DNA of 64,000 bases from Balaenoptera acutorostrata. Taxonomy: Eukaryota > Chordata > Mammalia > Artiodactyla > Balaenopteridae. The stretch's first letter is position 1, and every line of letters starts with the position of its first letter. Below the pieces are notes generated by a model, which worked only from the letters and a program-made list of their open reading frames with translations, searched no databases and was not told the origin of the DNA. The stretch lies in contig NC_080081.1 in assembly GCF_949987535.1 (NCBI RefSeq), positions 69,027,603 to 69,091,602 on the forward strand, given 5' to 3'. The translations under genes were made by a program, and so were the position numbers. This document shows, piece by piece, positions 12,380 through 24,660 of the stretch.

Positions 12380-13110
12380 GTTCACCTCACATCCACTAGG
12401 ATAGCTACTATAAAAAAACATGCATACACACGCAAAACCCAACAACATAAAATAACAAGGGTTGGCAAGAATTTGGAGAAATTGGAACCCTTGTGCACTG
12501 TTGGTGGGGATGTGCAGCTGTTATGGAAAACAGTACGGTAATTACTCAAAAAATTAAAAATAGATTTACCTTGTGAGTCAGCAATTCCACTTCTGAATGT
12601 ATGCCCAAAAGCAGGGTTTCAAAGAAATATTTGTACACGCATGTTCATGGCAGCTTACTCACAGTAGCCAAAAGGTGGAAGCAACCCAAGTATCGATCAG
12701 CAGAAGAATAGATAAACAAAATGGGGCGTATACGTACAATGGAATATTCTTCAGCCTTGTAAAGGAAGGAAATTCTGACATATGCTGCAATATGGATGAA
12801 CCTTGAAGACATTATGCTAAGTGAAACAAGCCAGTCACAAAAAGACAACTACTTTTTTTCTCCACTTGTATGAAGTATCTACTGATAGAATATTATAATT
12901 CCTGGAGACAGTAGAATGATGGTTTCCAGGGGGAGGGGAGAACAGGGAGTTATTATTTAATGGGTCCAGGGTTTCAGTTTTGCAAGACGGAAAGAGTTTT
13001 GGAGATGGATGCATAATAATATGTACTTAACACTACCCAACTGTTCGCTTGAAAAAGGTTAAGATGGTAAATTTTATGTTAGTGTATTTTACCAGGGTTT
13101 AAAAAAATGC
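12380..13110 (+). mobile_element. Old L1 3' portion (L1M-type)
   Basis: The sense-strand L1 landmarks appear in order: 'ggcaagaatttggagaaatt', 'cccttgtgcactgttggt', 'cagcaattccacttctg', 'tggaatattcttcagcc', 'aagtgaaacaagccagtcac' and 'gaatgatggtttccagg'. This covers the end of ORF2 and the 3' UTR. Frames are broken by stops, so it is a dead copy. It is clearly more diverged than the short L1 tails elsewhere in the window. Confidence 0.85.
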
Positions 13111-14046
13111 ATGAAGGGGTTTCTCCAGTTAGTCCAACTGTTCAAGTGTATGAAATTTTCATTATATTTCCAATAGCAAACTTTCAGTTTTGATAGGGTT
13201 TAGCTAGCATGACAGAAGGACCAGTGTGCTCCGATCCAGCTGACTTGATGCCAGAGTTGCTCAGCGAATCCTCCACGTCTCGGAGAAGGGGGACCAGCCG
13301 CCTGCATACGGTTGCCTGTATAGAGACAAAGGTTGTTTTCAGCCCTCCAGCAGGCTAACACATTGCAGAAACACGCTGCTCTCCAGCTGTTAAGATTTGA
13401 ATGAGGTAAATGACCATGATTGGCCTTTCACCACCGGGATTTGTTTCCGATGAATCATCAGCATTTGACCGAGAAGCCAACTCAGCATCTTTTGAAAAGA
13501 AAAAAAAAAAAAAAATCCAGTCCGTTCCCTTTTAGGCCCAAATGCTGTGAGTCAGAGCTTTGGCAGGGGGAGTGGAAAGCAGTGAGAAATCGGTGGGCCT
13601 TTAGGGGTCTAGCGGGAAAGGAGAGCTCTCAGAACAATGTCACTTGTGGGTTGGCTGTGAAACATCTGCAAAGCAAGGGCAGTGGCTCTTCACAAGCTTT
13701 CCGCCCCTCACCTGTGTGTAGGTTCTCTTTCTGGTTGTCTTAGCTCTGAATGCCCTGTGAGGACTCGCTGGTGTCCCCTGTCTTCCAGGAAGCCTCAGAT
13801 CAGCCTCAGGTCTCCTGGTTCACAGGCTGTATTATGTGGTCTTTAACAGTCTTTGGACAGCCAGTTGGCACTTAGTGTACAGCCTTTGGACTGCTGCCTT
13901 TTCATGGGTGAGGCCCATCTCCCAGCTGGACATTAGTCCTCCAGGCAGCTATGTGGGTCCCCCTCCACTCCCTTTGGAGCCTAAGTCACTGGCGACAGCT
14001 TGGGATGTTACTAAACTCTGGAGGACTCAGATCCCTCACTTTAAAC
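13111..14046. other. Unassigned intron, 0.9 kb
   Basis: Contains a poly(A) run at about 13500-13515. No element is recognised. Confidence 0.45.
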
Positions 14047-14336
14047 ACAAACAGGTAGGGACTTCCCTGGTGGTGCAGTGGTTGAGACTCCACACTCCCA
14101 GTGCAGGGGGCCCGGGTTCGATCCCTGGTCGGGGAACTAGATCCCACATGCCGCAACTAAGAGTGCGCATGCCACAACTAAGGAGATGGAGAGCTGCAAC
14201 TAAGGAGCCCGCCGGCCGCAAGGAAGGAGCACACATGCCACAGCTAAGGAGCAGGCGAGCCACCTGCCACAGCTAAGACCCAGCACAACCAAAAAAAAAA
14301 AAAAAAAAAGTGCTTTAAGAAACAAACAAACAGGTA
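14047..14336 (+). mobile_element. CHR SINE with target-site duplication
   Basis: The tRNA-derived head 'gggacttccctggtggtgca' at 14058 and a B-box 'gggttcgatccctgg' lead into a body of repeated 'ccacaactaagg' blocks and a poly(A) tail at about 14290-14309. An 11-bp direct repeat 'acaaacaggta' flanks it at 14047-14057 and 14326-14336. Divergence from the younger copies suggests an older insertion. Confidence 0.9.
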
Positions 14337-16529
14337 TAACTACCATTCAAGTAGTTATAGGTAGTAGTCAAGGTAGTATTATAAGGCTTAGATGAGACAA
14401 TATGTGTAAAACATTTAGCACTGTGCCTTGCCTTTAGTAAATGCTGGTTATTACTCTTACTAGTAGCTTGTGTCATAGGTATGTATAGTGTTTGGGAGTT
14501 AACCTGAGTTTATCACCCTTTTAGAAAAGAAAATCCCATTCTTCTTCTAATTCATGCCATTCTTATTTTGGAATATTTTTGCGTGAAATGGGGGCATTGA
14601 AAGAAAAAAAAAACAGGTATAGAAGTCTGATGTAATTGCTCAGGCTGAGTGTGGGACTTTCCTGGAGTTCTAGTGCCACCAAGTGGACAACTGTGTTATT
14701 ACATCTTGGCTATTTTGAGTTTTCGCAGTCTATTGCGTTGTTAAAATGGCAAATTATTCTGTGTATCATTTCTCTATTTTCCCCCTTAATTATAATTATT
14801 ACTCCTGTTTCAAGGAGTAAGGTTAAATAATGGAAAACTGATTATAAAAGTAGTGCATGTAGACTTATTGAATAAAGGGAACACTGACTTACACAAAGCA
14901 GAAGGTCAATTCCTCTTAAATGGGCAAGTGTTTTCTTCATGTATTATTTATATCACGTCAATACAGTGATGCATTTGAAATTGACACCAATTTATAATGA
15001 ATCATTAGTAACAAGATACTAAGATTTCATTAAGGGCCAGTGCCATTTTGCTTCATATTACCTACCCCAGTCTGTCAATGGGGCTGGCATTTGAACATTC
15101 ACAGAATTGCTACCAGGGTAATTGGTCCGCAGTGTAGAGTAGGTTAGTCCTGTTCCCAAAATCGTTTCTGAACTTTCCTCCCACCTTGGCTTTCCTCATG
15201 GAGAAGAGAATGCCTCTCCATCATTTTCTGCACCGCTGGGATGACATCTGGGTGTGGTTAGTCCTTGGGCATGAATTGTATACATGGCTTTATTATTACT
15301 TTAGCTGCTGAAGCGTGGATTAGTATTGGTGAGCTGGGATTTTCTAAACCCAGTCGTTTGTTCTTCTCAGCCTCTTTCTCTGTGTCATGGCAACACCCAT
15401 CTCTGGCTGCGTTCTGACCTCATAGGTGTGTCCTCACTCTTGTTATTCAAGGTGTCCTGGGGGAGTGGAAGAGACATGGGTCATCAAAAAAGCACACCTG
15501 ATGATCAGTATTAAATGCACACATTTCTATACCTTAATCAGCAAAATTAATATTGGGACAACTTAGAACAATATGCTCCTCTGATGGGAAACTCGGGTGT
15601 GTCCCCTCACACACTGTGGGAAGGTGTTGGCTTTGGATTGGAGGCTGGTGGTCCACTGTGAAGTTTCCAAATTATACTAAGGAAATGGCCCCTGACTTTG
15701 AGCGGGGACAGGGCTCCCTACCCTAGTGAGTTGACACAAGAAGGGCTGAGAAAGATTGGCCCAAACGACATTCAATATCAAGTTCGCACCAAGTCCTTGT
15801 AGGAATCCTCAAGGTGATTTCAGGTGAGTTAGGACAGAGCCTTGAAGAAATCAAGAGAAAAAAACATACGCAGTTCTGTATGATGCTCGAACTCAAGATT
15901 TTGAAAAGCTAACTCATTGTCTTGCTTAGGGGTTACAGACGTCCCTTGTTTTGCTTTGTTTTTGTTTGTTTCAGTTTCAGAACCATTTTATACAAAGTGA
16001 CAGTGTCAAAATTCTGGTAGAAATCGGGGTCGGGGTGGGAGTGACATTCCGCTCAGGAGGTGTCCCTGGCATCACCGTTGAACACGTGGCTGAGGAGGCA
16101 TCCTGGCGCTCCTTCATTTACTGCCTGGATTAGTCCAGAAAGGGTGAGAAGCCTCTTGATGTCATCTGCCTGCGCCTCTGTGTTTCTGGCGTGGCAGGCT
16201 GGCGCTGTGACGAGCGGGCCGGCACAGCGCAGTGGGGTCTCCAGCCCCATGCAGGTCAGAGCCCCTCTCTCCTCTCAGTCACCTCTGGCTCTCCACCGTG
16301 GCTCATGTGTTCCTGCCTGCACACTCTGAGCCCTTACACCTTCGTCCTCTGCCTGGTCCACGCCACGAGCCCCACCTGCCTTCTCTGCTCTTGTCCCTGG
16401 CAGCTCGGTGATGCTGGAGAAACAGTTAGTGGTGGGGACCGATGCCTTTCAAAGCTGTGGTTTTCAATCACAGTTGGATTGAGATAAGCCCTTACCCAGT
16501 CTTTGAACATGGAGTACGTAGGATTTGGG
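14337..16529. other. Mostly unassigned intron with MIR traces
   Basis: A MIR-like trace ('gcactgtgccttgccttt') lies at 14345-14450. The remainder is unique-looking, with 16000-16420 GC-richer. No exon is supported. Confidence 0.45.
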
Positions 16530-16685
16530 CCTCTGAGGTCAGCCTGATGTGCTCATACGCAGCTGCTGTGTCCTTGGAGACATCACTTGGTCCCTGCAGA
16601 CTGAGGACAGCCATGGCATCTGCCTCAAAGGGCTGTTGATTTAAATGAGATAATTGGGCTAAAGTTCTTAGCACCTTGCCTGGTG
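16530..16685 (-). repeat. MIR-like fragment
   Basis: 'tgtccttggagacatcactt', 'aaatgagataattgggct' and 'cttagcaccttgcctgg' follow the reverse complement of MIR. Confidence 0.5.
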
Positions 16686-17000
16686 TATGAATGAGCTTGG
16701 GCAGCTGTAACAAAGTACCAGAGACTTGGAGGCTTAAACAGCAGAGATTTTTTTGTCTCATCAGTCAGGAGGGGAGAAGTCCCAGATCAAGGTGTTGGCA
16801 GGGTTGGTTCTTTCTGAGGCCTCGCGTCTTGGCTGATGGATGGCCATCTTCTCCCTGTGTCTTCACGTGGTCTGTCTCTATGTGTCTGTCCAGATTTCCT
16901 CTTCTTAGGAGGACATCAGTCAGTGTGGAGTAGGGCCCACTATAATGACCTCTTTTTCAGTTAGTTACCTCTGTAAATCTCTATCTCCAAATACTTTGCT
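16686..17000. repeat. LTR-like repeat of the 'gctgtaacaaagtacca' family
   Basis: 'gcagctgtaacaaagtacca', 'ggcttaaacagcag', 'agatcaaggtgttggcag' and 'tctccctgtgtcttcacgtg' match the family also present at 21240, 30951, 36622 and 50591. It appears truncated at both ends. I believe the family is an ERVL-type LTR but cannot fix the subfamily. Confidence 0.7.
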
Positions 17001-17220
17001 ATTTGATATATGACCTTTCCTGCTCTTTTGAAAAATGAAGTACCAGGGCATAAACTCATTCAACTTCCAGACTGTTGCCCATTCTCCAACCCCCCAAAAC
17101 CTTGCCTACATCTCCTCCTTTCCTTCCAGTCTCAGAAGGTGAGTTTTCTCTCTCCCTCCACAAGCTCATTCCTACACTTAGGCCCCCTTGGACCCCTCTC
17201 CTCCTGGACCCCCAGCCGGC
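17001..17220. other. Pyrimidine-rich intron segment
   Basis: C/T-rich sequence directly before a SINE insertion. No element is recognised. Confidence 0.4.
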
Positions 17221-17545
17221 AATTGTTCTTCTCTTTTTTTAAAAAAATTTATTTATTTATTTATTTATGGCTGTGTTGGGTCTTCGTTTCTGTGCGAGGG
17301 CTTTCTCTAGTTGTGGCAAGCGGGGGCCCCTCTTCATCGCGGTGCGCGGGCCTCTCACTATCGCGGCCTCTCTTGTTGCGGAGCACAGGCTCCAGACGCG
17401 CAGGCTCAGTAGTTGTGGCTCACGGGCCCAGTTGCTCCGTGGCATGTGGGATCTTCCCAGACCAGGGCTCGAACCCGTGTCCCCTGCATTGGCAGGCAGG
17501 CTCTCAACCACTGCACCACCAGGGAAGCCCAATTGTTCTTCTCTT
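17221..17545 (-). mobile_element. CHR SINE with a perfect 15-bp target-site duplication
   Basis: The tail side is TTTA repeats at 17240-17268. The body contains 'ttcatcgcggtgcgcggg' in single copy, without the 24-bp duplication seen in some other copies. The head 'ccaccagggaagccc' ends at 17530. The direct repeat 'aattgttcttctctt' lies at 17221-17235 and 17531-17545. Open frames across it on both strands are the usual SINE artefacts. Confidence 0.96.
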
Positions 17546-18572
17546 GTATCTTCCCCTCATGACGTCTTCCCCTTCACTGCAGCCCTTGAATGTGTTCCTC
17601 CTGACGTACACATGCTCCCTTGACCCTGCCTCCTTCTCTCTCTCCTCTGCTTCTCATCCAAGCTTTTGAGGGAGAGTCTGCATCCCACTTTCTCCTTTTC
17701 CTCATTCATTTATTTGTTCATGGGGCATCTTCCCTTTGTCAGACACTGGGCTGGGTTTCGGGGATACAAAGATGCGCATCCACAGTCCCAAGACCGAGAA
17801 GGAAGCAGACCATCACAACACCCTGAGGTACGTGCCCTGGGAGAGGAAAGCCCAGGGAGCCCATGGGGGGATGCGGGTACATCCAGCCCATCAGGGAGTG
17901 GCCAGAGGCGTTGGGGAGAGCTTTCCAGCAAGAGAAGCCCATGAGTCCTGAGGGGTTAGGCGGGCCATGAGCATGTGGGGAGGTCTTCCTTGTAAGTGAG
18001 AGGACCTGGGTTCCTCTGGTGAACAGAGTTTCTTGGCTCCCATTTACTGCTCAGCTCGCCATCCTCCGCGGGTGCCACTCCACTGAAAGGATTTTCATGG
18101 GGTCCCAGAGGATTGGTTGCATTTTTATCTTACTTGACCACCTCTCCTCCCGGCACTTCTTCTCCCTCGCTCCCACTCTCATCTGGTGGTCCTCATCCCT
18201 TTCCCAACTTTCTTTCTCTGTCTTCTTCACGGAAGCCCCTCTGCTGCGGCCCCCAGAATGTTCTGGGAGCTGACTCGGGCAGCTGGGTTAGTAGTGATGT
18301 CATGGAAAGACGGGAGGAAGAGCAGGCTTTGGAAGGTGGGAACCGTGATGCATTTGTTCAGCACGGGGACTGTTAGTTTCGTGACTGGTGATGTTCAGGG
18401 GACAGAAGAGAGCAGAGGGGCAGGGCAGGGCTGCACCGGAAGGTGGAGCTTATCAGCTCTCTTTTCTTTGTCCCTCACACCTACTCAAGCACAGAGTTCT
18501 GTAGTTTTTACGCTCCGGCCGTCTTTCAGACCTGCCTTCTCATGTCCGTCGTAGCTGCATTATTTATCATCA
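17546..18572. other. Unassigned intron, 1 kb
   Basis: 17700-17830 has a weak resemblance to an old LINE-type repeat ('cattcatttatttgttcatg'). The rest is unique-looking. Confidence 0.4.
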
Positions 18573-18656
18573 CAGTCTGCCCTCTGTATCCATGGGGTCC
18601 ATCTCCACGGTTGGTTGAAACCTTGGATGCGTAACGTGCCGACGGGGAGGGCCGAC
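18573..18656. mobile_element. Tigger-type short element, internally deleted
   Basis: 'cagtctgccctctgtatcca' then 'ggttggttgaaacc' matches the left end of a common TcMar-Tigger MITE. 'ggggagggccgac' near 18643-18655 looks like the degraded right terminal repeat. The middle is missing. Confidence 0.5.
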
Positions 18657-19595
18657 GGCACTTCCTTCCCAATCTGTGTCCAAGGTGTCCCCCAGCCCCA
18701 GCCCCGCCTTTCTAAAATGCCACCCACGCTGATCACTTCTTCGTGTTTGGCCACCTACAGTGAGTTCACAGTCTGCACCATATCGAGGCAGAATGCCTCT
18801 CCTGGGCTTTCGAGATCCTTCGTAATCTGGCCCCATCCTAATGATTAATTTGTAAATTCATCAGGAAATATGTATTGAGCACGATGTGTGTAGCTCCGAG
18901 GGTAAGGAGTTGGTCCCCCTCCCTCCCTGTCTCACTGCACACATGTGGGCTGAGCACTTAGTAGGCAGTCGGTATCACATGATTAATAGGTTTGCATGAT
19001 GGGGAATCTACAGGCGGGAAGAATTCACTACACGTTGTTTGGGAAGCACATAAAGATCCTAAGGGAAAGAAAGCAGAGAGGAACGTGTCCCAGGATGTGG
19101 GCAGGATAGGGTTAGGGTGCGTTGCTGTCGAACTAAATGGAGGGCAAAGGCTGAAGAAGTAATTGAGATGTGGGAAAGGAATAGGCGTCCAGGTCTGCCG
19201 TCAGCAATTTATGGACGAGAACTTTAATTCTGTGGTTACAAAAGGAGACGCTCCTGGGAGTACAGTCAATGAAGGCCTGGAAGGGTTTAGTCTAGACGTA
19301 GAAAGGAAGTCCACAGGGGGATGATTATTAGTTGTTAGAAGGTAGGAGTCGGTGTACCTCCATCCCTGTCTTGCTGCCAAATGAAAACAAAATACAGGGA
19401 TGGGATTTCATCCCAGAGTCATCTCATCGGCTCCAGAGCCCAGCACCGGGCCCCGGGAGGGTGCCTTTGTCACGGACTCTGTCCAAGCACCGTCTCCTGC
19501 CTCGAGCTACGTCAGTTCTGAGCCTCTGCTCCAGTTACATGGCTGTCAATCTATCTTTCTCTGCCCACCTCACTGCCAAGAAATATTCAAGAGAT
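18657..19595. other. Unassigned intron, 0.9 kb
   Basis: An old-repeat trace ('aggaaatatgtattgagcac') lies near 18862. Nothing else is recognised. Confidence 0.4.
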
Positions 19596-20395
19596 AATGG
19601 GACCTAGAGATTATCATACTAAGCAAAGTACATCAGAAATAGAAAGACAGGGCTTCCCTGGTGGCGCAGTGGTTGAGAGTCTGCCTGCTAGTGCAGGGGA
19701 CACGGGTTCGGGCCCTGGTCTGGGAGGATCCCGCGTGCCGCGGAGCGGCTGGGCCCGTGAGCCACGATTGCTGAGCCTGCGCGTCTGGAGCCTGTGCCCC
19801 GCGACGGGAGGGGCCGCGATGGAGAGAGGCCCGCGCACCGCGATGAAGAGCGGTCCCCGCACCGCGATGAAGAGTGGCCCCCGCTTGCCGCAACTGGAGA
19901 GGGCCCTCGCGCGAACCGAAGACCCAACACAGCCAAAAATAAATAAATAAATAAATAAAATCAAGTAAAAAAAAAAAAAAAACTTTAAAAAAAAAAGAAA
20001 TAGAAAGACAAATACCGTATGGTTTCACTTATATGTAGAATCTAAAATATGACACAGGTGAACTTGTCTGTGAAACAGAAACAGACTCACAGACATAGAG
20101 AACAGACTTGTGGTTACCAAGGGGGAGGGGAGGTGGGGGAGGGAAGGACTGGAGTCTGAGATCAGCAGATGCAAACGATTATATATAAGATGGATAAACA
20201 ACAAGGCCCTACTGTATAGCACAGGGAACTGTATTCAGTATCCTGGGATAAACCATAATACAAATGAATATGAAATGAACCATATGAAAAAGAATATATG
20301 TATATGTATAACTGAGTCACTTTGCTGTACAGCAGAAATTAACACAACACTGTAAATCTACTATACTTCAGTAAAAATTAAAAAAAAAAAAAAAA
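19596..20395 (+). mobile_element. L1 3' end interrupted by a CHR SINE
   Basis: The L1 sense text 'agagattatcatactaagc' to 'agaaatagaaagaca' (ending 19649) resumes after the SINE as 'aataccgtatggtttcactt'. It continues through 'acagacttgtggttacca' and 'ctgtatagcacagggaact' to the poly(A) at about 20381-20394. With the SINE removed, it is about 450 bp of L1 3' end, 5' truncated. Confidence 0.9.
19650..19995 (+). mobile_element. Young, CpG-rich CHR SINE nested in L1
   Basis: The head 'ggcttccctggtggcgcagt' is followed by a complete body, TAAA repeats and poly(A). A perfect 15-bp duplication 'agaaatagaaagaca' lies at 19635-19649 and 19996-20010, inside L1. The body carries the 24-bp internal duplication of the 'accgcgatgaagag' block and retains many CpG sites. 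Both features suggest a comparatively recent insertion. Confidence 0.96.
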
Positions 20396-21239
20396 GACAG
20401 TGGACTGTGGATACAGCCCATCGCACTGTGGAGGAGCAGAAATCTCCTAACTTCAGTCCTTTGAGCTTCATGATGCTGCACAGCTGGATTTGACCCAATT
20501 TTCTTTTGAACTGACCTGGGTGTGTTCCTGGGACGTTTGCTCTTCTTTATCAAGGATGTAACCTTCATAAGGAGGTGGCTTGTTTCCCTGTTCCTAGGAG
20601 GGCCCTTTCCTTGTGGTATCATTTCCATGGCCTCGGAGGTTCCTGTGCTGCCCAGTCTCAGTTCTATTCTTTCACTGCCCTGTGTGTAGACTGAGGCCTG
20701 ACAGTGACATTTAGGGCACTGAAATGAGGCTACTCCTCCTGCTTTCCTATTCCGCTAATTCTCCCCTAGCCAAATTATCTATGAAATTAACTTTTTTTTT
20801 TTTTTTGGCAGAATATTAGAAGTAGGATTGTCTAGGAAAATCTTACCTTTCAAAAAAAAAATGCAAATACTATTAGAGGCCTGGTTCATCAAAGCAAAGT
20901 GAATGGTGTCAAATGTGGGAGAGTGAGTTATTTTAATCTGATACAGCCCTCAACCGCTAATTTCTGGCTGGGGCCATGGGTGAAATTTTTTTTAATGCCT
21001 AGGAAGGTTAGCAGAACCTAGGAACACTAATAAGCATCTTTAAAAAAAAAAAATGGTGAGGGGGTTGGTCTCCTGCAGGAAAGGAGGAAGGGGTCTTTAG
21101 ATGGTGAGAGAATTAAACAGCTAAGTCACTATCAATTTTGCTCATTTCACAATCGAGTGAGTGTGTGTTCGGTGGAGACAAGCGCTTTTGCAGCAAAGAG
21201 GGACCAGGTGAGGAGACGTGCAGTGTCTGGTGAGCATGA
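20396..21239. other. Unassigned intron, 0.84 kb
   Basis: Contains T and A runs at about 20790-20806 and 21041-21053. No element is recognised. Confidence 0.45.
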
Positions 21240-21660
21240 TGTATTGGTTACCTAGGGCTGTTGCAATAAAGTGCCACAAACGTGGCTTAAAACAACGTGA
21301 ATTTATTCTATAGATTCTGGAGGCCAGAAGTCTGAAATCAAGGTGTTGGTAGAGCCACACTTTCTCCAAAGGCTCTAGAAGAGAGTTTTCTTGCCCCTTC
21401 CGGCTTCTCATGCCTCCAGGCATTCCTTGGCTTGTGCCCCCATCACTCCAATCTCTACCTCTGTCTTCATGTGGCCTTCTCCTCTCTTTTCCTCTTCTGT
21501 CTCCTGTACGGACACCTGTCACTGGATTTAGGGTGGATAATCCCAGTTAATCCAGGATGATCTTAAGACCCTTAACTTTTTAAAAATAGTGTCACATTCA
21601 CAGTACCTGGGGTTAGGTTTTGGACATATCTTTTTGGGGGCCACCATTCAACCCACTACA
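21240..21660. repeat. LTR-like repeat, 421 bp, near full length
   Basis: Begins 'tgtattggttacctagggct' and ends 'accattcaacccactaca', giving TG...CA ends. The interior has 'gccacaaacgtggctta', 'tctggaggccagaagtc' and 'tggacatatctttttgg'. It is the most complete of five copies of this family in the window. Confidence 0.75.
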
Positions 21661-22659
21661 CACACCAATGGACTCATGACTTCAGACACTCAGATTATGT
21701 GTCCTGACTACTGGTTCCAAAGCTATACTCCTTATAGAAACAGGAGAAGTGAAATATCCCTGAGCACGGCAGGAATACTGTAGAAACTAGTCATTGCCAT
21801 CAGGGGCATCCTCATCTGGTTCTGGAAAGGGAAGCAAAGGGAGACGCTGCTGGGGGAGGTGGTGGATGAAGGAACTCTTGCAGCGGGCTCAGGGCCCCAG
21901 GTCCCCCACTGGACTCCTGGGCTTCTGTTCCATCGAGCTTTGTCTCCACTTCTTGCCCTTGAAACTGACCCCTTCCAGACCAGCAGGGGCACCACTATGG
22001 GAACTGTGAGAGGTGTTCATCAAATGTCTTGCCTGATGGCTGAAAAGAAAGGACGCTTTCAATTTTGAGATTTAAATGAAAATGTTTCATTTCCCCACAA
22101 CTATATTTTTTGAAAAACACACAAAACCTTAACAACATTTTTTTTTTTTTTTTTTGGACTCACTGCTCAGCTTTGACTCTTGTTCTGGAATTGCTTTTGA
22201 GGTCAAGATTTTACATTATTGAGTTTTTACCTTGGAGTTTTATTGCCCAGATCTCACATGTTCCGTTGTCATCCACATTTCATGTGGTTTAGTATTTGTT
22301 CCAGTTATCTTATTCAAATCCGTGTAAGCATCTGTTTGCTTTATTTTTCATACTTATTTTTTCATGTAAGACAACTGTTTCTCATGAGAACATGGAGAGG
22401 TGTAAACCAAGTTGCCACTTAGCCCCAGGCCTGGGCCAGAGGGTGTGTGGTTTCCAAGACACACGCTATGTGGGTACATAGACTTCTAGTTCTGTTTGTT
22501 AGAGATCATAATTGAGAAAACTACTCAGACTATTATTCATATATGTTAATGATTTTGAAATAAAAGTATAGATTACACATTCAAGATTGTGTACACTAAA
22601 TTTTATGTTGTATGTGTCTCTGATGACAGGACTGGAATACAGCATGGCTAAAAATGAAA
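21661..22659. other. Unassigned intron, 1 kb
   Basis: A T run lies at about 22138-22155. No element is recognised. Confidence 0.45.
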
Positions 22660-22816
22660 CAAAACAATTTGGGAATTCCCTGGCGGTCCAGTGGTTAGGA
22701 CTCCGTGCTTCCACCGTAGGGCGCATGGGTTCGATCCCTGGTCCAGGGAACTAAGATCCCGCAAGCCATGCAGTGTAGCCAAAAACAAACAAACAAACAA
22801 AAAACACAAAACAATT
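22660..22816 (+). mobile_element. Short CHR-type SINE with 10-bp target-site duplication
   Basis: The head 'gggaattccctggcggtcca' and B-box 'gggttcgatccctgg' lead to a short body ending 'gtgtagccaaaaac' with a CAAA tail. The repeat 'caaaacaatt' lies at 22660-22669 and 22807-22816. This is a tRNA-unit-only copy of about 137 bp. Confidence 0.9.
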
Positions 22817-24660
22817 ATATATGGGGGGGGGTGTGTGTGAGAGAGAGAGAACGGAAATAGTGAGTAGTGAGTGCAGAGAGAGGGAGCGTGTGGAGGCATG
22901 AAGAAGTTGTCTCCAAGTGGGTCCAAAACCTACGTCCAATATTCTAGCAGCTTCCGGCTGGCCTGCACTTTATACATCATGCTGAGAAGGAGACCCTGAG
23001 CCCACCCCAGGGCCAGTGGCTTTCCCTTCTGGAGTCTCTTCTGTGACCTGCGTGTAAAAAAAGTTCCCGACCTCAGAGCAGTGGTTGGTGTCCTTTATGC
23101 CTAAGACACGCCCCCAACACACACACACCTGGTCGACCTGCCCGTTCCCAGGCCCCACCCAGCAGGTGACTTGGTAGCACAGGGCACAGGGAGTGGACAT
23201 TGTCCAGGGGTCCAGAAAACGTGATATGCGTTTTAGAGAATCTGTGGCGGGAAGAAGCGGTCCAGTTCCATGGCCCCTGGGAGCTGGTCTGGAGTGCACT
23301 GGAGGAGAGCCAGAGCTCCCCACGTCGCCTTGTTGCCTGGGAAGCTTTCACAGTGAAGTATGTGCTTAGCTTAGTAACCTTCCTCTCCCCGAAGTGCTAA
23401 CACCTGCGGGGCCTGGGGGCAGAGCACCACGTTGAGGATGGGTGCTCCCAATCACCCCTCCTCCCTCCCTTCCTGACTGAGCCGTGCCCGAGGGGAGCCC
23501 TGGGGACATCACATGGCCAGGCCATCAGTGGGAGGGGTGCCGGGCGGACAGGCCCTGGAGGTGAGCAAAGGTCAAAAAGCTCTGTAACCAGCCCCCCTCC
23601 CAGTTCCAGGAAACATGGGAGATTCTGTGGGCCTCTGCCCTCCGGTCATCCAGGACTACTTCCTGGCCCAAGAGCAGGATCGGTGCTTGTGATGTATTCA
23701 CAGACCTGGAGTCTAAGGGGCTTTGAGGTGACCCTGATGCCTGCACGAAAATTCGAGGTGAGCCGGGCTGCATTTCTGCTGAAGGTCATCACGGCACGCC
23801 TGGGACCCACCAGCTTGTCCAGTACCCCGGGGTGGCCCGAGCAGGAACCTGCACACACCAGCTGAAGCCACAGGGAGCTGACGAAGCCACAGAGAAGCCC
23901 CTCAGAGCCTGGCTGTGGTGGGGTGTAGGCATCCCGGGACCGGCGTGGGGAGTACTCACAAAACCACACTCCATGTTTCCTCTCTGCACCCGCCCCTCCC
24001 CCGGGTTCTCTCTTCCCCCTTCTCCCCCCTCCCCTCCGCTCCGCTCCTACCCAGTCTTTCCTCTCTCTCCCCACCCCTCCCCCTTCTTCATCTCTTCCCA
24101 GACTCGTCCTGGGTCCCCCCAGCTCTGCCCTTTATCGGTGTGTGACTCAGCAGACACGCTCAGTGTCTCTTTCTCTAATGAGCAGATGCTGACACCTGCA
24201 TCAGAGGTTGAGGGAATTAAAGGCAACGTCACAGTGCCCTTGATCCCACTGATGGTCACCTGGCGATGCTTCCTTTCCTTCCTTTTCTCAAGACCTTCAG
24301 GGGAGGAAAGCCCAACAGGTGTTATAAGCATTTTATTAATTATGTGTATTTTAAAATTCACTTGCTGGTGACTGACCATCTAGGTTTGCCTGGGACTTGA
24401 AGGTTTCCTGGGGTAGGGGACTTTCAGTGCTTAGACCTGTAACCTGCTCTCCAGGGCAAACCAGGGCAAGTGGGTCACTCTAGTACATATGCCATCTTAA
24501 CAAACGTAATTTTCCAATTTTTTTTTTTTTTGCTTTTCTCAATGCGTAAATGAATCAATGAAACTTTTTCCTTATGTATATATTGCCGCTGGACTCAACC
24601 ACTATTTCGTCTGACAGGTGGGTGTACCAGTGCTTTCTTGGAGGCCAATTTTAGTTTTTT
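22817..24660. other. Unassigned intron with a pyrimidine tract
   Basis: Unique, GC-richer sequence. A G run and GA repeats at about 22823-22850 follow the SINE. A strong C/T-rich strand lies at 23985-24118. The longer open frames here run through that biased tract and are not supported as exons. Confidence 0.45.
23985..24118. repeat. Polypyrimidine-polypurine tract
   Basis: About 130 bases with very few purines, composed of CCCT, CTCC and TTCC units. It has potential for triplex structure. No simple repeat period is visible. Confidence 0.75.

Noticed and set aside
12380..13110. Possible coding L1 ORF2 remnant
   Set aside because: Only the 3' end is present and the frame is broken by stops; it is a dead fragment.
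23832..24371. 179-codon frame on the + strand
   Set aside because: It depends on the purine-poor tract at 23985-24118, where stop codons are rare by composition. There are no domain or splice signals.
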